A stretch of DNA of 64,000 nucleotides from contig CAMWLY010000002.1 of assembly GCA_947175145.1 (NCBI GenBank), positions 1 to 64,000 of the forward strand. Reading direction: 5' to 3'. This DNA is from an uncultured Muribaculaceae bacterium. GTDB taxonomy: Bacteria; Bacteroidota; Bacteroidia; Bacteroidales; Muribaculaceae. The notes under the pieces are model-generated. The model was not told the origin of the DNA and ran no database searches. It saw only the letters and a program-made list of their open reading frames with translations. Below, piece by piece: positions 18,008 through 26,425 of the stretch. The position numbers and the translations under genes were made by a program. Numbering within the stretch: position 1 is the stretch's first letter; each line of letters starts with the position of its first letter.

Positions 18008-19890
18008 TGCTTGTAATATATTTCTTCTATATAATTTATATATGCCTGGTTAATTCGCATGACTCCGCCCGGTGTGGGATATTTCCCCGAGAAGTACCAA
18101 TCGCCCGGGTGGTGAGGACATGCCTGATGCAGTCCCTCGATGCTTTGGTATACTATCTTTACCTCTGCCCTGACATCGTCGGGCTTGAGCATCTCTACAA
18201 TCTTGGCGGAAATTTCTTCGTCGGTGAAGAGGTCATAGAGGCGGGTCACATAATTGGTCATCTCCTCCTTGGGTAGTTTCGCCTGAGCTTTGCAGAGCTC
18301 GTAGATTTCATTAATCACGTTCTCCTGACCTCTGTCGCGGGCAAGTGCTACCGCCGCGCGAAATGCTATGAATTCATCCATGCGCGACATGTCGATGCCA
18401 TAGTAATCCGGGTAGCGCACCTGCGGACTTGAACTAACGATTACTATCCTTTTGGGGTGAAGTCTGTCGAGAATCCTGATGATGCTCTCGCGAAGCGTGG
18501 TGCCTCTGACTATCGAGTCATCGATTATCACCAAGTTATCCACTCCGGGGCGTAGACTGCCGTAGGTTATGTCATATACATGACCGGCCAGATTATTGCG
18601 TGAGGAGCCTTCCGAGATAAATGTGCGAAGTTTGATATCCTTGATGGCGACCTTCTCTGTGCGGATGCGACGAGATAAAATCTTATCTATTCGTTCGGGT
18701 GGAATATATCCTCCCCAACGGGCAAGTTCCTCTGCTTTCTGCTTGTTGAGGTATTCATTGAAGCCCTGGACCATGCCATAATACGCTACTTCGGCTGTGT
18801 TGGGGATATATGCGAAGACAGTATCGTCGACTTCCCCCTCGATAGCCTTGAGTATAGGTTCCACGAGAGAGTGCCCGAGAGCCTTGCGCTCACGATAAAT
18901 GTCGCGGTCGGAGCCGCGGCTGAAATAAACACGCTCGAATGAGCAGGGGGCGTATGTGCGCGGTGTCAGAATCTGCTCTATCCGCAGTTTGCCGTCGCGG
19001 CTCAATATCAGTGCCTGCCCGGGTGCGAGTTCGTGCACCTGACTTGCCTCGACATTGAAGGCGGTCTGAATCACCGGTCTCTCTGAAGCCATGGCGAAAA
19101 CTTCATCGTCCATATACCAGAAGCCGGGGCGAATACCCCAGGGGTCGCGCATACACATCATCTCTCCGGAGCCGGTGACACCGCATATCACATAACCGCC
19201 GTCCCAGACAGGTGAGGAGTTCTTGAGCACATTGGCCAAGTCGATATTCCGCTCGATATATTCGGTGATGTCAGTATCGCGCAGACCGAGTTCTATGGCG
19301 CGGTTGAAGTGCCGTTCGGATTCTCGGTCGAGCCGATGACCGAGTTGTTCGAGAAGCAGATAAGTGTCGGAAATCATGCGGGGGTGCTGACCTTTGACCG
19401 CGATGTGATCGAAAATCTCCTCAACATTGGTCATGTTGAAGTTGGCACAGATGCAAAGGTTTTTTGCCCGCCAGTTATTGCGTCTCAGAAAGGGGTGAAT
19501 ATAAGAAAGACCGCTTTTCCCCGTGGTGGAATACCTGAGGTGACCCATATAAAGTTCACCGGCGTAGGGGAGGAAGCGGCTTGCATAAGAGGCGTCTTGA
19601 AGTTCTGAGGTCGGTATGTCTCGGAAATTGGAATAGACGGCACTGAATATTTCCTGAATTGCATTGGAACCCTCGGCTCGTTCGCGAAACATAAATTCCC
19701 GGCCCGGGTCTGCCTCAAGTTTTACACAGGCGAGTCCGGCACCTTCCTGACCTCGGTTGTGTTGTTTCTCCATCATCAGATAGAGTTTATCGAGACCATA
19801 CATCCAAGAGCCATATTTTTGCCGGTAATATTCCAGCGGGCGCAGCAGCCTCACCATAGCGACGCCACATTCATGCTTTAATGGTTCCAT
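18004..19890 (-). CDS. PurF-like amidophosphoribosyltransferase at the head of the pyr operon
   Basis: The 628-residue product has an N-terminal Ntn-hydrolase glutaminase domain and a C-terminal phosphoribosyltransferase domain. The likely nucleophile is Cys8 (MEPLKHECGVAMV), exposed after removal of a short propeptide. The PRPP-binding motif is intact (NLVIIDDSIVRGTTLRESI). It is 120-150 residues longer than ordinary PurF. The gene is first in the pyrimidine operon and overlaps carA by 4 bases, rather than lying among the purine genes. Long PurF homologues beside carA are, to my knowledge, recurrent in Bacteroidales. It may supply phosphoribosylamine in step with pyrimidine flux, or have a distinct amide-transfer role; the sequence alone does not decide. 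Confidence 0.88.
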   Translation of the reverse strand: MEPLKHECGVAMVRLLRPLEYYRQKYGSWMYGLDKLYLMMEKQHNRGQEGAGLACVKLEADPGREFMFRERAEGSNAIQEIFSAVYSNFRDIPTSELQDASYASRFLPYAGELYMGHLRYSTTGKSGLSYIHPFLRRNNWRAKNLCICANFNMTNVEEIFDHIAVKGQHPRMISDTYLLLEQLGHRLDRESERHFNRAIELGLRDTDITEYIERNIDLANVLKNSSPVWDGGYVICGVTGSGEMMCMRDPWGIRPGFWYMDDEVFAMASERPVIQTAFNVEASQVHELAPGQALILSRDGKLRIEQILTPRTYAPCSFERVYFSRGSDRDIYRERKALGHSLVEPILKAIEGEVDDTVFAYIPNTAEVAYYGMVQGFNEYLNKQKAEELARWGGYIPPERIDKILSRRIRTEKVAIKDIKLRTFISEGSSRNNLAGHVYDITYGSLRPGVDNLVIIDDSIVRGTTLRESIIRILDRLHPKRIVIVSSSPQVRYPDYYGIDMSRMDEFIAFRAAVALARDRGQENVINEIYELCKAQAKLPKEEMTNYVTRLYDLFTDEEISAKIVEMLKPDDVRAEVKIVYQSIEGLHQACPHHPGDWYFSGKYPTPGGVMRINQAYINYIEEIYYKQ

Positions 19891-19907
19891 GTTTCAGAAT
19901 TGCTTTG

Positions 19908-19939
19908 CAAAATTACTAAATTTTTCTCTATTTGGCAAA
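19908..19939 (-). promoter_or_regulatory. Promoter of the pyrimidine operon
   Basis: On the minus strand TTTG (19936-19939) is followed after exactly 20 bases by TAATTTTG (19908-19915), a full -33/-7 match. The predicted transcript starts around 19903, leaving only 10-15 nt before the PurF-like gene. There is therefore no room for a leader-based attenuator, unlike the purine operon. The -33 box lies inside the U tract of the panB terminator. Confidence 0.75.
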
Positions 19940-19975
19940 AAAATGCCCCCGACCTTCAAAATTTGAAGTCGGGGG
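19936..19975 (-). terminator. Intrinsic terminator after panB
   Basis: On the minus strand CCCCCGACTTCAAA pairs with the downstream TTTGAAGGTCGGGGG (one bulged or mismatched base) and is followed by CATTTTTTTG. This is a textbook rho-independent terminator a few bases beyond the panB stop codon. The T run overlaps the -33 element of the next operon. Confidence 0.85.
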
Positions 19976-19983
19976 TGATAAAG

Positions 19984-20805
19984 TCAATAAGATTCGGATT
20001 CGGAGGGGAAGTCACCTGATTTTACATCTTCAATATATCTGCCCACAGCGTCATTCATCACAGAAGCCAGATCCGCATATCGTCTCAGAAACCGGGGGGA
20101 GAAGCCTTGATTGATGCCTAGCATATCGTGCATCACCAGCACCTGGCCGTCTACACCGCCACCCGCACCGATTCCGATAATCGGTATGGTGAGTCGCTGG
20201 GCTACCTTTCGTGCCAGCTCTGCGGGAATTTTCTCAAGCACTATTGCGAAGCACCCAATCTCCTGAAGCATGAGCGCATCTTCTATAAGTTTGTCGGCTT
20301 CCTCCTGTTCGCGAGCCCTGACATTATAGGTGCCGAATTTATTTATGCTCTGTGGTGTCAGTCCGAGATGACCCATCACCGGGATACCGGCGCATAAAAT
20401 TCGCTCGATCGATTCGCGTATTTCGGCGCCACCTTCCATTTTTACAGCCTCAGCGTGACTCTCCTTCATAATTCTGATGGCGGAAGCAAGCGCCTCTTTG
20501 GAGTTGCCTTGATAAGAGCCAAACGGCAGATCCACGACCACAAGGGCGCGTTTGGTGCCTTTCATCACCGATTTGGCATGATATATCATCTGGTCAAGGG
20601 TAATCGGCAAGGTGGTGATATTGCCGGCCATCACATTTGAGGCGGAATCTCCCACAAGTATCACATCTATTCCGGCACCATCGATTATTTTGGCCGAAGA
20701 GTAATCATAGGCGGTAAGCATAGATATGCGCTCTCCCCGCTGCTTCATCTCCACAAGACGACGCGTAGTCACCTTGCGGGCATTGTCGGTAGTGTTAGTT
20801 GACAT
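19984..20805 (-). CDS. panB: 3-methyl-2-oxobutanoate hydroxymethyltransferase PanB
   Basis: PanB makes ketopantoate from alpha-ketoisovalerate and methylene-THF, the first step to pantothenate and CoA. The 273-residue product has the metal and substrate motifs [18 protein letters not shown] and [16 protein letters not shown], and the catalytic Glu region in [11 protein letters not shown]. It is a monocistronic unit with its own terminator directly downstream and a promoter-like element (20861-20868) upstream. It is functionally unrelated to the pyr operon that follows. Confidence 0.96.
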   Translation of the reverse strand: MSTNTTDNARKVTTRRLVEMKQRGERISMLTAYDYSSAKIIDGAGIDVILVGDSASNVMAGNITTLPITLDQMIYHAKSVMKGTKRALVVVDLPFGSYQGNSKEALASAIRIMKESHAEAVKMEGGAEIRESIERILCAGIPVMGHLGLTPQSINKFGTYNVRAREQEEADKLIEDALMLQEIGCFAIVLEKIPAELARKVAQRLTIPIIGIGAGGGVDGQVLVMHDMLGINQGFSPRFLRRYADLASVMNDAVGRYIEDVKSGDFPSESESY

Positions 20806-20860
20806 CGATTTTAGTTTACCTTGTCTATGCGCTTCAGATTTAATTATCCATATGCGACTG

Positions 20861-20868
20861 CAAAATTA
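20861..20868 (-). promoter_or_regulatory. Probable -7 box for panB
   Basis: TAATTTTG on the minus strand, followed by CAG, matches the -7 consensus seen before other genes here. No TTTG lies at the expected distance upstream, so the -33 element is weak. The position leaves a 5' UTR of about 50 nt for panB. Confidence 0.45.
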
Positions 20869-20932
20869 CATAAAAAATCATTATCATTGCAGTCCGGGTT
20901 GCATTTTGCATAATTGTAACCGATTTCAACAA

Positions 20933-20964
20933 ATTGCGCAATTGAAATTTAATTAGTAATTTTG
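20933..20964 (+). promoter_or_regulatory. Promoter of the polysaccharide export operon
   Basis: ATTG (20933-20936, one mismatch to TTTG) is followed after 20 bases by TAATTTTG (20957-20964). It points right into the WecA-like gene and is divergent from panB. It also shows that the TTG at 20962 used in the ORF track cannot be the start, because it lies inside the promoter. Confidence 0.65.
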
Positions 20965-21024
20965 CGTTTGCATGGCGTAAACTCACCATACACTCTCCTC
21001 CTATTTCTATCTAACCTAATTGTA

Positions 21025-22149
21025 ATGTACTGGATATACAACTATATCATCTGCTTGCTTGTGGCCCTGATTCTCGCCCGGGTTATTATTCCGAGTATCA
21101 TGAGCATAGCATTTAAGAGGCAACTTTTTGATGAAGTTGATGAGCGTAAGATTCATCGCGGTTCTGTTCCGAGATTGGGCGGCATATCATTTCTTCCGGC
21201 GTTACTGTTCTCTTTCTGTGTGGTAATAGGTTGCAATATCCGTTTAGGTATGCCGGGCATCTGGGGCGCTGTAAGCGGCCCGATAGTGCCGATATTCTTT
21301 CTGCTTTGTGCGCTGATGCTTATGTATCTGGTCGGTATAGCCGATGATTTGATAGGTGTAAGATATAGCGCCAAATTTTTCTTCCAGATAGTGGCCGGTG
21401 TGCTGATTGTCATGTCGGGCTGCTGGATTCATGATCTATATGGATTTCTCTGGATTCATGAATGGCCGACTATTCTGGGGTGGGGTGCCACAATTTTTGT
21501 GGTCATATATGTGGTTAATGCCATCAATCTGATTGATGGTATCGATGGTCTTGCCTCGGGACTAAGCGCTATAGCGTTAGGCTTTTACAGCTGGCTATTC
21601 TTTAAGGCAGGCGAGTATACTTACTCACTTCTGGCCGGAGCGGCACTCGGCACCCTTATTCCTTTCTTCTGCTATAATGTGTATGGTAATGCCGAAAGGC
21701 ACACCAAGATATTCATGGGAGATACCGGAGCACTGACCATCGGCACGGTTCTCTCATTTCTTATGATACGCGTTTTCGATATACCGCAGGAGGCTATTCA
21801 TTCTGAATCAAATCTTTTGGTATTGGCGATTGCTCCGCTGATTCTTCCATGTTTCGATGTGGTGCGCGTGTTTTTCCACCGTGTGCGCCGCGGTCGCAAT
21901 CCCTTCCTTCCCGATAAGTGTCATATACATCATAAACTGCTGGCTCTCACCGAGCAGCGCCAATCATTGATAATAATTCTTTTTACAGATTTAGTATTGG
22001 TGCTTCTCAATGTGTGGATTTCGGCTCTCGGGGTGCAGCCCACATGGATTGTGCTCGGCGATCTGGTGCTTTGGAGTGTGGCCAATGTGGTTCTGACTTC
22101 ATTGATAAGACGCAAAGAGCGTCGCCGCAACATCAAACTGTATGATTGA
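21025..22149 (+). CDS. WecA/TagO-like undecaprenyl-phosphate sugar-1-phosphate transferase
   Basis: This membrane enzyme transfers a HexNAc-1-phosphate from a UDP sugar to undecaprenyl phosphate, starting lipid-linked glycan synthesis. I use the ATG at 21025 (MYWIYNYIICLLVALILARV), giving 374 residues, because the promoter rules out the upstream TTG. The many hydrophobic segments enclose family motifs: VGIADDLIGVRYSAKF (the Asp-Asp catalytic pair), NAINLIDGIDGLASG, MGDTGAL, and the cytoplasmic HIHHKLLAL. The motif set places it in the WecA/TagO/Rgp branch rather than MraY. It begins a plus-strand operon for polysaccharide export; the exact sugar cannot be read from sequence. Confidence 0.9.
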   Translation: MYWIYNYIICLLVALILARVIIPSIMSIAFKRQLFDEVDERKIHRGSVPRLGGISFLPALLFSFCVVIGCNIRLGMPGIWGAVSGPIVPIFFLLCALMLMYLVGIADDLIGVRYSAKFFFQIVAGVLIVMSGCWIHDLYGFLWIHEWPTILGWGATIFVVIYVVNAINLIDGIDGLASGLSAIALGFYSWLFFKAGEYTYSLLAGAALGTLIPFFCYNVYGNAERHTKIFMGDTGALTIGTVLSFLMIRVFDIPQEAIHSESNLLVLAIAPLILPCFDVVRVFFHRVRRGRNPFLPDKCHIHHKLLALTEQRQSLIIILFTDLVLVLLNVWISALGVQPTWIVLGDLVLWSVANVVLTSLIRRKERRRNIKLYD

Positions 22150-22232
22150 TTTCACTCAATTTGAGGTTAAATAAAAATATACGCGTTGCAAGTCACGTTA
22201 ATTTACTTGTAGAAAACTAACATTTTTGGCAG

Positions 22233-23075
22233 ATGAAATTAAAAAAACTGTCGGCTATATGCGCGATTGCTCTGGCATCGGTAATGTTTACCGGTTGTAA
22301 GGTGCCACAAGATGTGGCCTATTTTCAGGGTGAAAGTGAGATTGTGGAGATGACCGCACAGCAGCCTATAAAAGTTGAACCCGGCGATAAGCTGACTATC
22401 ATCATAAAGTCAAAGGATCCGGCAGTAAGCGATCTTTTCAATCTCGGCATATATTCAACACGAATCGGGCAGTCATCGACTCCTAATCCGGCTTCAGTCT
22501 CTCGCCCTTATACCCCCGGTTCAAACGATGGATTGGCTGTCTATACTGTCGACGAACAGGGTAAAATAGATTTCCCGATACTCGGCATGCTTAAAGTTCA
22601 GGGCATGACCCGCTCTGAATTGACCGGTTTTATCAAGGGTGAACTTATGGCTCGCGATTTGGTCAAAGACCCGGTAGTGACGGTAGAGTTTGTAAATACC
22701 GGTGTCAATATACTCGGTAATGTCAAGCATCCCGGCAGATATGATATAAATAAAGATGAACTTACGGTGCTCGATGCTATCTCGATGGCAGGTGATCTCG
22801 ATATCAACGGCGTGCGTAAGGAAGTCAAGGTGCTTCGTGAGGAAGATGGCAAAATACATGTCTATAAAGTTGACCTGACCAATCTCGAGAAGCTGGCAAA
22901 ATCTCCGGTATATTTTCTGAAGCAAAACGATGTGGTATACGTGGAACCCAATAATCTCAGCAAGCGTTCCACAGTAATCAATGGTAACAACGCCCTCAAC
23001 GTATCCTTCTGGGTATCGGTTGCATCTCTGCTCACCACTGTGGCAACAACCGTGGGAGTATTTGTCAATAAATAA
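22233..23075 (+). CDS. Wza-like polysaccharide export lipoprotein
   Basis: The 280-residue product is a lipoprotein (MKLKKLSAICAIALASVMFTGC, lipobox Cys22) of the outer-membrane polysaccharide exporter family. The polysaccharide export domain begins around residue 45 (IKVEPGDKLTIIIKSKDP), and a SLBB-like segment follows (VNILGNVKHPGRYDINKDELTVLDAISMAGDL). The C terminus has a hydrophobic helix (NVSFWVSVASLLTTVATTVGVFV), as in Wza-like proteins of Bacteroidota. It ends 3 bases before the Wzc-like kinase, its expected partner in a trans-envelope export complex. Confidence 0.9.
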   Translation: MKLKKLSAICAIALASVMFTGCKVPQDVAYFQGESEIVEMTAQQPIKVEPGDKLTIIIKSKDPAVSDLFNLGIYSTRIGQSSTPNPASVSRPYTPGSNDGLAVYTVDEQGKIDFPILGMLKVQGMTRSELTGFIKGELMARDLVKDPVVTVEFVNTGVNILGNVKHPGRYDINKDELTVLDAISMAGDLDINGVRKEVKVLREEDGKIHVYKVDLTNLEKLAKSPVYFLKQNDVVYVEPNNLSKRSTVINGNNALNVSFWVSVASLLTTVATTVGVFVNK

Positions 23076-23078
23076 ACT

Positions 23079-25523
23079 ATGGCAGCAGTAAGCAATGATA
23101 ACACCGTAGCCGAGCGTCAGGATCCGCTCGGTGAGAATATTTTCGATATAAAGGCATTTCTTAAGGCTTGTGGCCGAAAATGGCAGTGGTTCGCATGGTC
23201 GCTGTTCATTTTTCTGTTTATAGCCGCAGCTTGGACCTTTACCCGAATTCCGCAATATGAGCGTCAGATGGCTATCCTGGTCAAGGATCAGGGGGCCGGA
23301 GGCAGTATCTCCGATGTGGCCGGCGCATTCTCCATGCTCGGATTGGGCGGCGGTAATTCAAATGTGAACAATGAACTTTACGCCCTGACTTCTCCCGCTG
23401 TGATGCAGGAGGTGGTTAAGGATCTGCAATTGCAGATGAATTACCTTAAGAAAGATTTTCCACATGGTGAAACACTCTATGGTGACAACCTGCCCTGGTT
23501 GGTGACTATGCCCGGCTTCAGCGACAGCGATGGCGCTCGCTTCACATACGAGGTCAATCCCGACGGCTCCGGTAAACTCTATAAATTCCGCAAGACCTCC
23601 CTGGGTAAGAAATACGATTACTCTGAAGAGGTGAAAGTGCCGGCCGGAGGTGGACTTGTCAAGACCCCTATCGGTCAAGTGCAAATCATGGCCAACCCAA
23701 GATTCTCTGATGAAAAATGGGACGAAACTGAGAAAATAGTGGTCGGACGCATGGGTTTCCTGCAGGCGGTGGAATTCTATTCCGGCAAACTGAAGGGTGA
23801 ATTGGCCTCCAAGGAAGCTGATGTGATTGAACTCAGCATAGAAGACTCATCAAAACAGCGCGGAGATGAAATCCTCGATAAGGTGCTTCAGGTTTACACC
23901 CAGCGCTGGATCAATGATAAAAATGTGCTCGCACAGGCTACATCAGATTTTATCAATGATCGTCTTACTGTGATTGAGAAGGAACTGAGCGGAGTGGACA
24001 ACGATATCATGCGTTTCCAATCCGAACATGCCATGGTCGATATGGTCGAACAGGCAAAACTCAGCATGGCGAGCGGTGCCCAATATAAGTCGGAGGCGAT
24101 GGAGGTAGCCACTCAACTCGAGATGGCCCGTTATGTCAATGACTATGTAAAGAAACCGGCCAATAAAAATTCGGTAATTCCAGTAAATACCGGTTCTCTC
24201 AATTCCCAGCTTGAAGCTCAGATAGTACAGTATAACCAGATGCTGCTCACCCGCAATAATCTGGAGGCTGCTTCGTCGGCAGCCAACCCTCTGGTTAAAG
24301 ATTATGACAATCAGCTTGTCGGTATGCGTGAAGCGATTTCGCGCTCACTTGAAAACCAGACTCACAATCTCGCCAACTCGCTTGCCAAACTTGAGCGTGA
24401 GCAGGGAAGCGTGCGCAAGGAGCTGGCAGAAGTGCCCAAGCTATCGACTCAGCTTCTTAGTGACCAGCGCCAGCAGGCGGTTAAGCAGGAACTCTATCTC
24501 TACCTGCTTCAGAAACGCGAGGAGAATGAACTTTCGCAGACCTTTTCCGCCGACAATCTCCGCATAATCACTCCTCCGTCGGGACCGCTCGGCAAAACTT
24601 CTCCGAAAACAGGCCTGATTTTGGGAGTAGCCTTTGTGCTCGGTTTGCTTCTGCCCGGTTGCTCGGTATATGCCCTTGAAGCTGCCAACGATAAGGTGCG
24701 TTCAAGAAAGGATCTCGACAGAATGAGTGCGCCCTTTGTGGGTGAAATTCCTCAGGTCGGTCGCTCCGCTACATCGAGTGTGGTTAAGAAACTCCTCAAG
24801 AAGCGCAGCAAGAAGGGTGCAAACAGCTTGGAGAAACTGGCATTCAGAGTGCAACCCGGTAAGCGTGATGCTACCAATGAGGCATTCAGAATCTTGCGTG
24901 GCAACATAGACTTTATGATGCGCAATGCTATGGGGCAAGTAGTGCAGATCACATCTTTTAACCCCGGTAGCGGTAAATCATTTGTGGCTTATAACCTGGC
25001 TGAATCTTTTGCTATCAAAGGTAAGAGAGTGCTTCTTATAGACTGTGACTTGCGTCATGGCTCAATATCACAATATGTCAAAATGCCTTCCAAGGGATTG
25101 TCGGCATATCTGACAGGTAATGTTGCCGACTGGCATAAAGTTCTGGTAAAATCGCCTGAGAGTAATCTTGAGGTTATGCCTATCGGTCACCGTCCGCCGA
25201 ACCCTGCAGAGCTTCTGGATACTTCGCGCATGAATGAACTCATCGAGGAGGCCAAACAGGAATTTGATATTGTGCTTCTCGACTGCCCGCCAATCGATGT
25301 GGTGGTGGATACTCAGGTGCTCGCTCCGCTTGCTGACCGCACTCTCGTGGTAGTACGCGCCGGTCTGTTCGCAAAATCCAATGTAGCAACTCTCGACGAA
25401 TTGTATAATTCATACAGATTCAAGAATATCTCTGTTATCCTTAACGGTACTGATTCTTACAATTCGCGTTATGGTTCGGATTCCGGAGGATACTATGGAT
25501 CAGAATACGCGGTCGAGGAATAA
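23079..25523 (+). CDS. Wzc-like chain-length regulator and BY-family tyrosine kinase
   Basis: This 814-residue inner-membrane protein controls capsule or exopolysaccharide chain length and export by cycles of tyrosine autophosphorylation. It has a transmembrane helix near residues 33-52, a large periplasmic Wzz/coiled-coil region, and a second helix near 508-530 (GLILGVAFVLGLLLPGCSVYAL). The cytoplasmic kinase has Walker A FNPGSGKSF (about residue 630), Walker A' VLLIDCDLRHG and Walker B VLLDCPPIDVV. The C terminus is a tyrosine cluster (SYNSRYGSDSGGYYGSEY) that would be phosphorylated. The PHP phosphatase two positions downstream likely reverses this. Confidence 0.93.
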   Translation: MAAVSNDNTVAERQDPLGENIFDIKAFLKACGRKWQWFAWSLFIFLFIAAAWTFTRIPQYERQMAILVKDQGAGGSISDVAGAFSMLGLGGGNSNVNNELYALTSPAVMQEVVKDLQLQMNYLKKDFPHGETLYGDNLPWLVTMPGFSDSDGARFTYEVNPDGSGKLYKFRKTSLGKKYDYSEEVKVPAGGGLVKTPIGQVQIMANPRFSDEKWDETEKIVVGRMGFLQAVEFYSGKLKGELASKEADVIELSIEDSSKQRGDEILDKVLQVYTQRWINDKNVLAQATSDFINDRLTVIEKELSGVDNDIMRFQSEHAMVDMVEQAKLSMASGAQYKSEAMEVATQLEMARYVNDYVKKPANKNSVIPVNTGSLNSQLEAQIVQYNQMLLTRNNLEAASSAANPLVKDYDNQLVGMREAISRSLENQTHNLANSLAKLEREQGSVRKELAEVPKLSTQLLSDQRQQAVKQELYLYLLQKREENELSQTFSADNLRIITPPSGPLGKTSPKTGLILGVAFVLGLLLPGCSVYALEAANDKVRSRKDLDRMSAPFVGEIPQVGRSATSSVVKKLLKKRSKKGANSLEKLAFRVQPGKRDATNEAFRILRGNIDFMMRNAMGQVVQITSFNPGSGKSFVAYNLAESFAIKGKRVLLIDCDLRHGSISQYVKMPSKGLSAYLTGNVADWHKVLVKSPESNLEVMPIGHRPPNPAELLDTSRMNELIEEAKQEFDIVLLDCPPIDVVVDTQVLAPLADRTLVVVRAGLFAKSNVATLDELYNSYRFKNISVILNGTDSYNSRYGSDSGGYYGSEYAVEE

Positions 25524-25606
25524 TTATCCCAAGGGGTATATGTCGCATTGACCTATTGTTGAAGATCATCAATTACCATTGCTTAAAGCAAAAAGTATAG
25601 ATTATT

Positions 25607-26332
25607 ATGTGGCCGTTTAAATCAGTTGACACACTTGCGAAGTCTCAGTTTCTTCGCGGTTTTACCGACTGGCACTCACATATTCTACCCGGTGTAGATG
25701 ATGGTATCCGCACCATGGATGAGTCACTCGCTACTCTCGATGCATTTGAGCAGCAGGGTGTGATGCGTGTATGGCTCACTCCGCATATCATGGAGGATTT
25801 CCCAAATACTACTGATCGTCTCCGCGCCCGATTTGAAGATTTGAAGGAGGCTTATAAGGGTCCTATCGAATTGAATCTGGCTGCCGAGCACATGCTCGAT
25901 TCCCTCTTCGAGGAGAGGATAAAAACCAAAGACGTGCTCCCTATAGGGAAAGATGGTGAGCACCTGCTTATCGAGACTTCATACGTGAATCCCCCGTATG
26001 GCATGGATCAGATGGTAGAGTCAGTGTTTGCTGCCGGATATCAGCCGATTCTTGCTCACCCGGAGCGTTATCGCTATATGAATGAAGATGATTATCTGAA
26101 GTGGAAAGAGCGCGGTGTGCTCTTTCAGATGAACTTCATATCATTGGTCGGCGGTTATGGCGAAACAGCGCGTAATAAGGCTGAATGGCTTCTCAGTCAT
26201 GATTTAATAGACCTGACCGGCTCGGATGTGCACCGCAAGTTCGTGTTTGAGCATGTGATTGCCAAGAGCCCGAAAAGAGCCAAGATACTCGAGCAGTTGA
26301 TTAACGTGGCTCAGTCTCCCAAAATCTTCTGA
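25607..26332 (+). CDS. PHP-type protein tyrosine phosphatase (CpsB/YwqE-like)
   Basis: The 241-residue product is a metal-dependent PHP-family phosphatase that dephosphorylates BY-kinases. Metal-ligand motifs in order are TDWHSHILPGVDDG (near residue 20), LTPHIMED, AAEHML, LAHPERYRYM and TGSDVHRKF. It follows the Wzc-like kinase by 83 bases and completes the kinase-phosphatase pair. No glycosyltransferase, flippase or polymerase gene follows; the operon ends at a palindrome. Confidence 0.9.
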   Translation: MWPFKSVDTLAKSQFLRGFTDWHSHILPGVDDGIRTMDESLATLDAFEQQGVMRVWLTPHIMEDFPNTTDRLRARFEDLKEAYKGPIELNLAAEHMLDSLFEERIKTKDVLPIGKDGEHLLIETSYVNPPYGMDQMVESVFAAGYQPILAHPERYRYMNEDDYLKWKERGVLFQMNFISLVGGYGETARNKAEWLLSHDLIDLTGSDVHRKFVFEHVIAKSPKRAKILEQLINVAQSPKIF

Positions 26333-26357
26333 TCTCCACTCTCAGGTACGACACAAG

Positions 26358-26411
26358 TCATATAATAAGTCCGGTCATTGGAGTACTCCAATGACCGGAC
26401 TTATTATATGA
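26358..26411. terminator. Perfect 54-bp palindrome, probable bidirectional terminator
   Basis: The sequence TCATATAATAAGTCCGGTCA... centred on GAGTACTC reads identically on both strands from 26358 to 26411, with no spacer at the centre. It lies between two convergent genes (phosphatase on plus, leuS on minus), with AT-rich outer arms (TTATTATATGA) that would give U-rich 3' ends in both directions. A bidirectional terminator is the simplest reading. The exact symmetry over 27 bp per arm is unusual. Confidence 0.7.
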
Positions 26412-26425
26412 GATTATAATGCTGT

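Noticed and set aside
22521-23255. 244-residue minus-strand ORF opposite the Wza-like and Wzc-like genes
   Set aside because: It spans the junction of two well-supported genes on the other strand and shows no family features.
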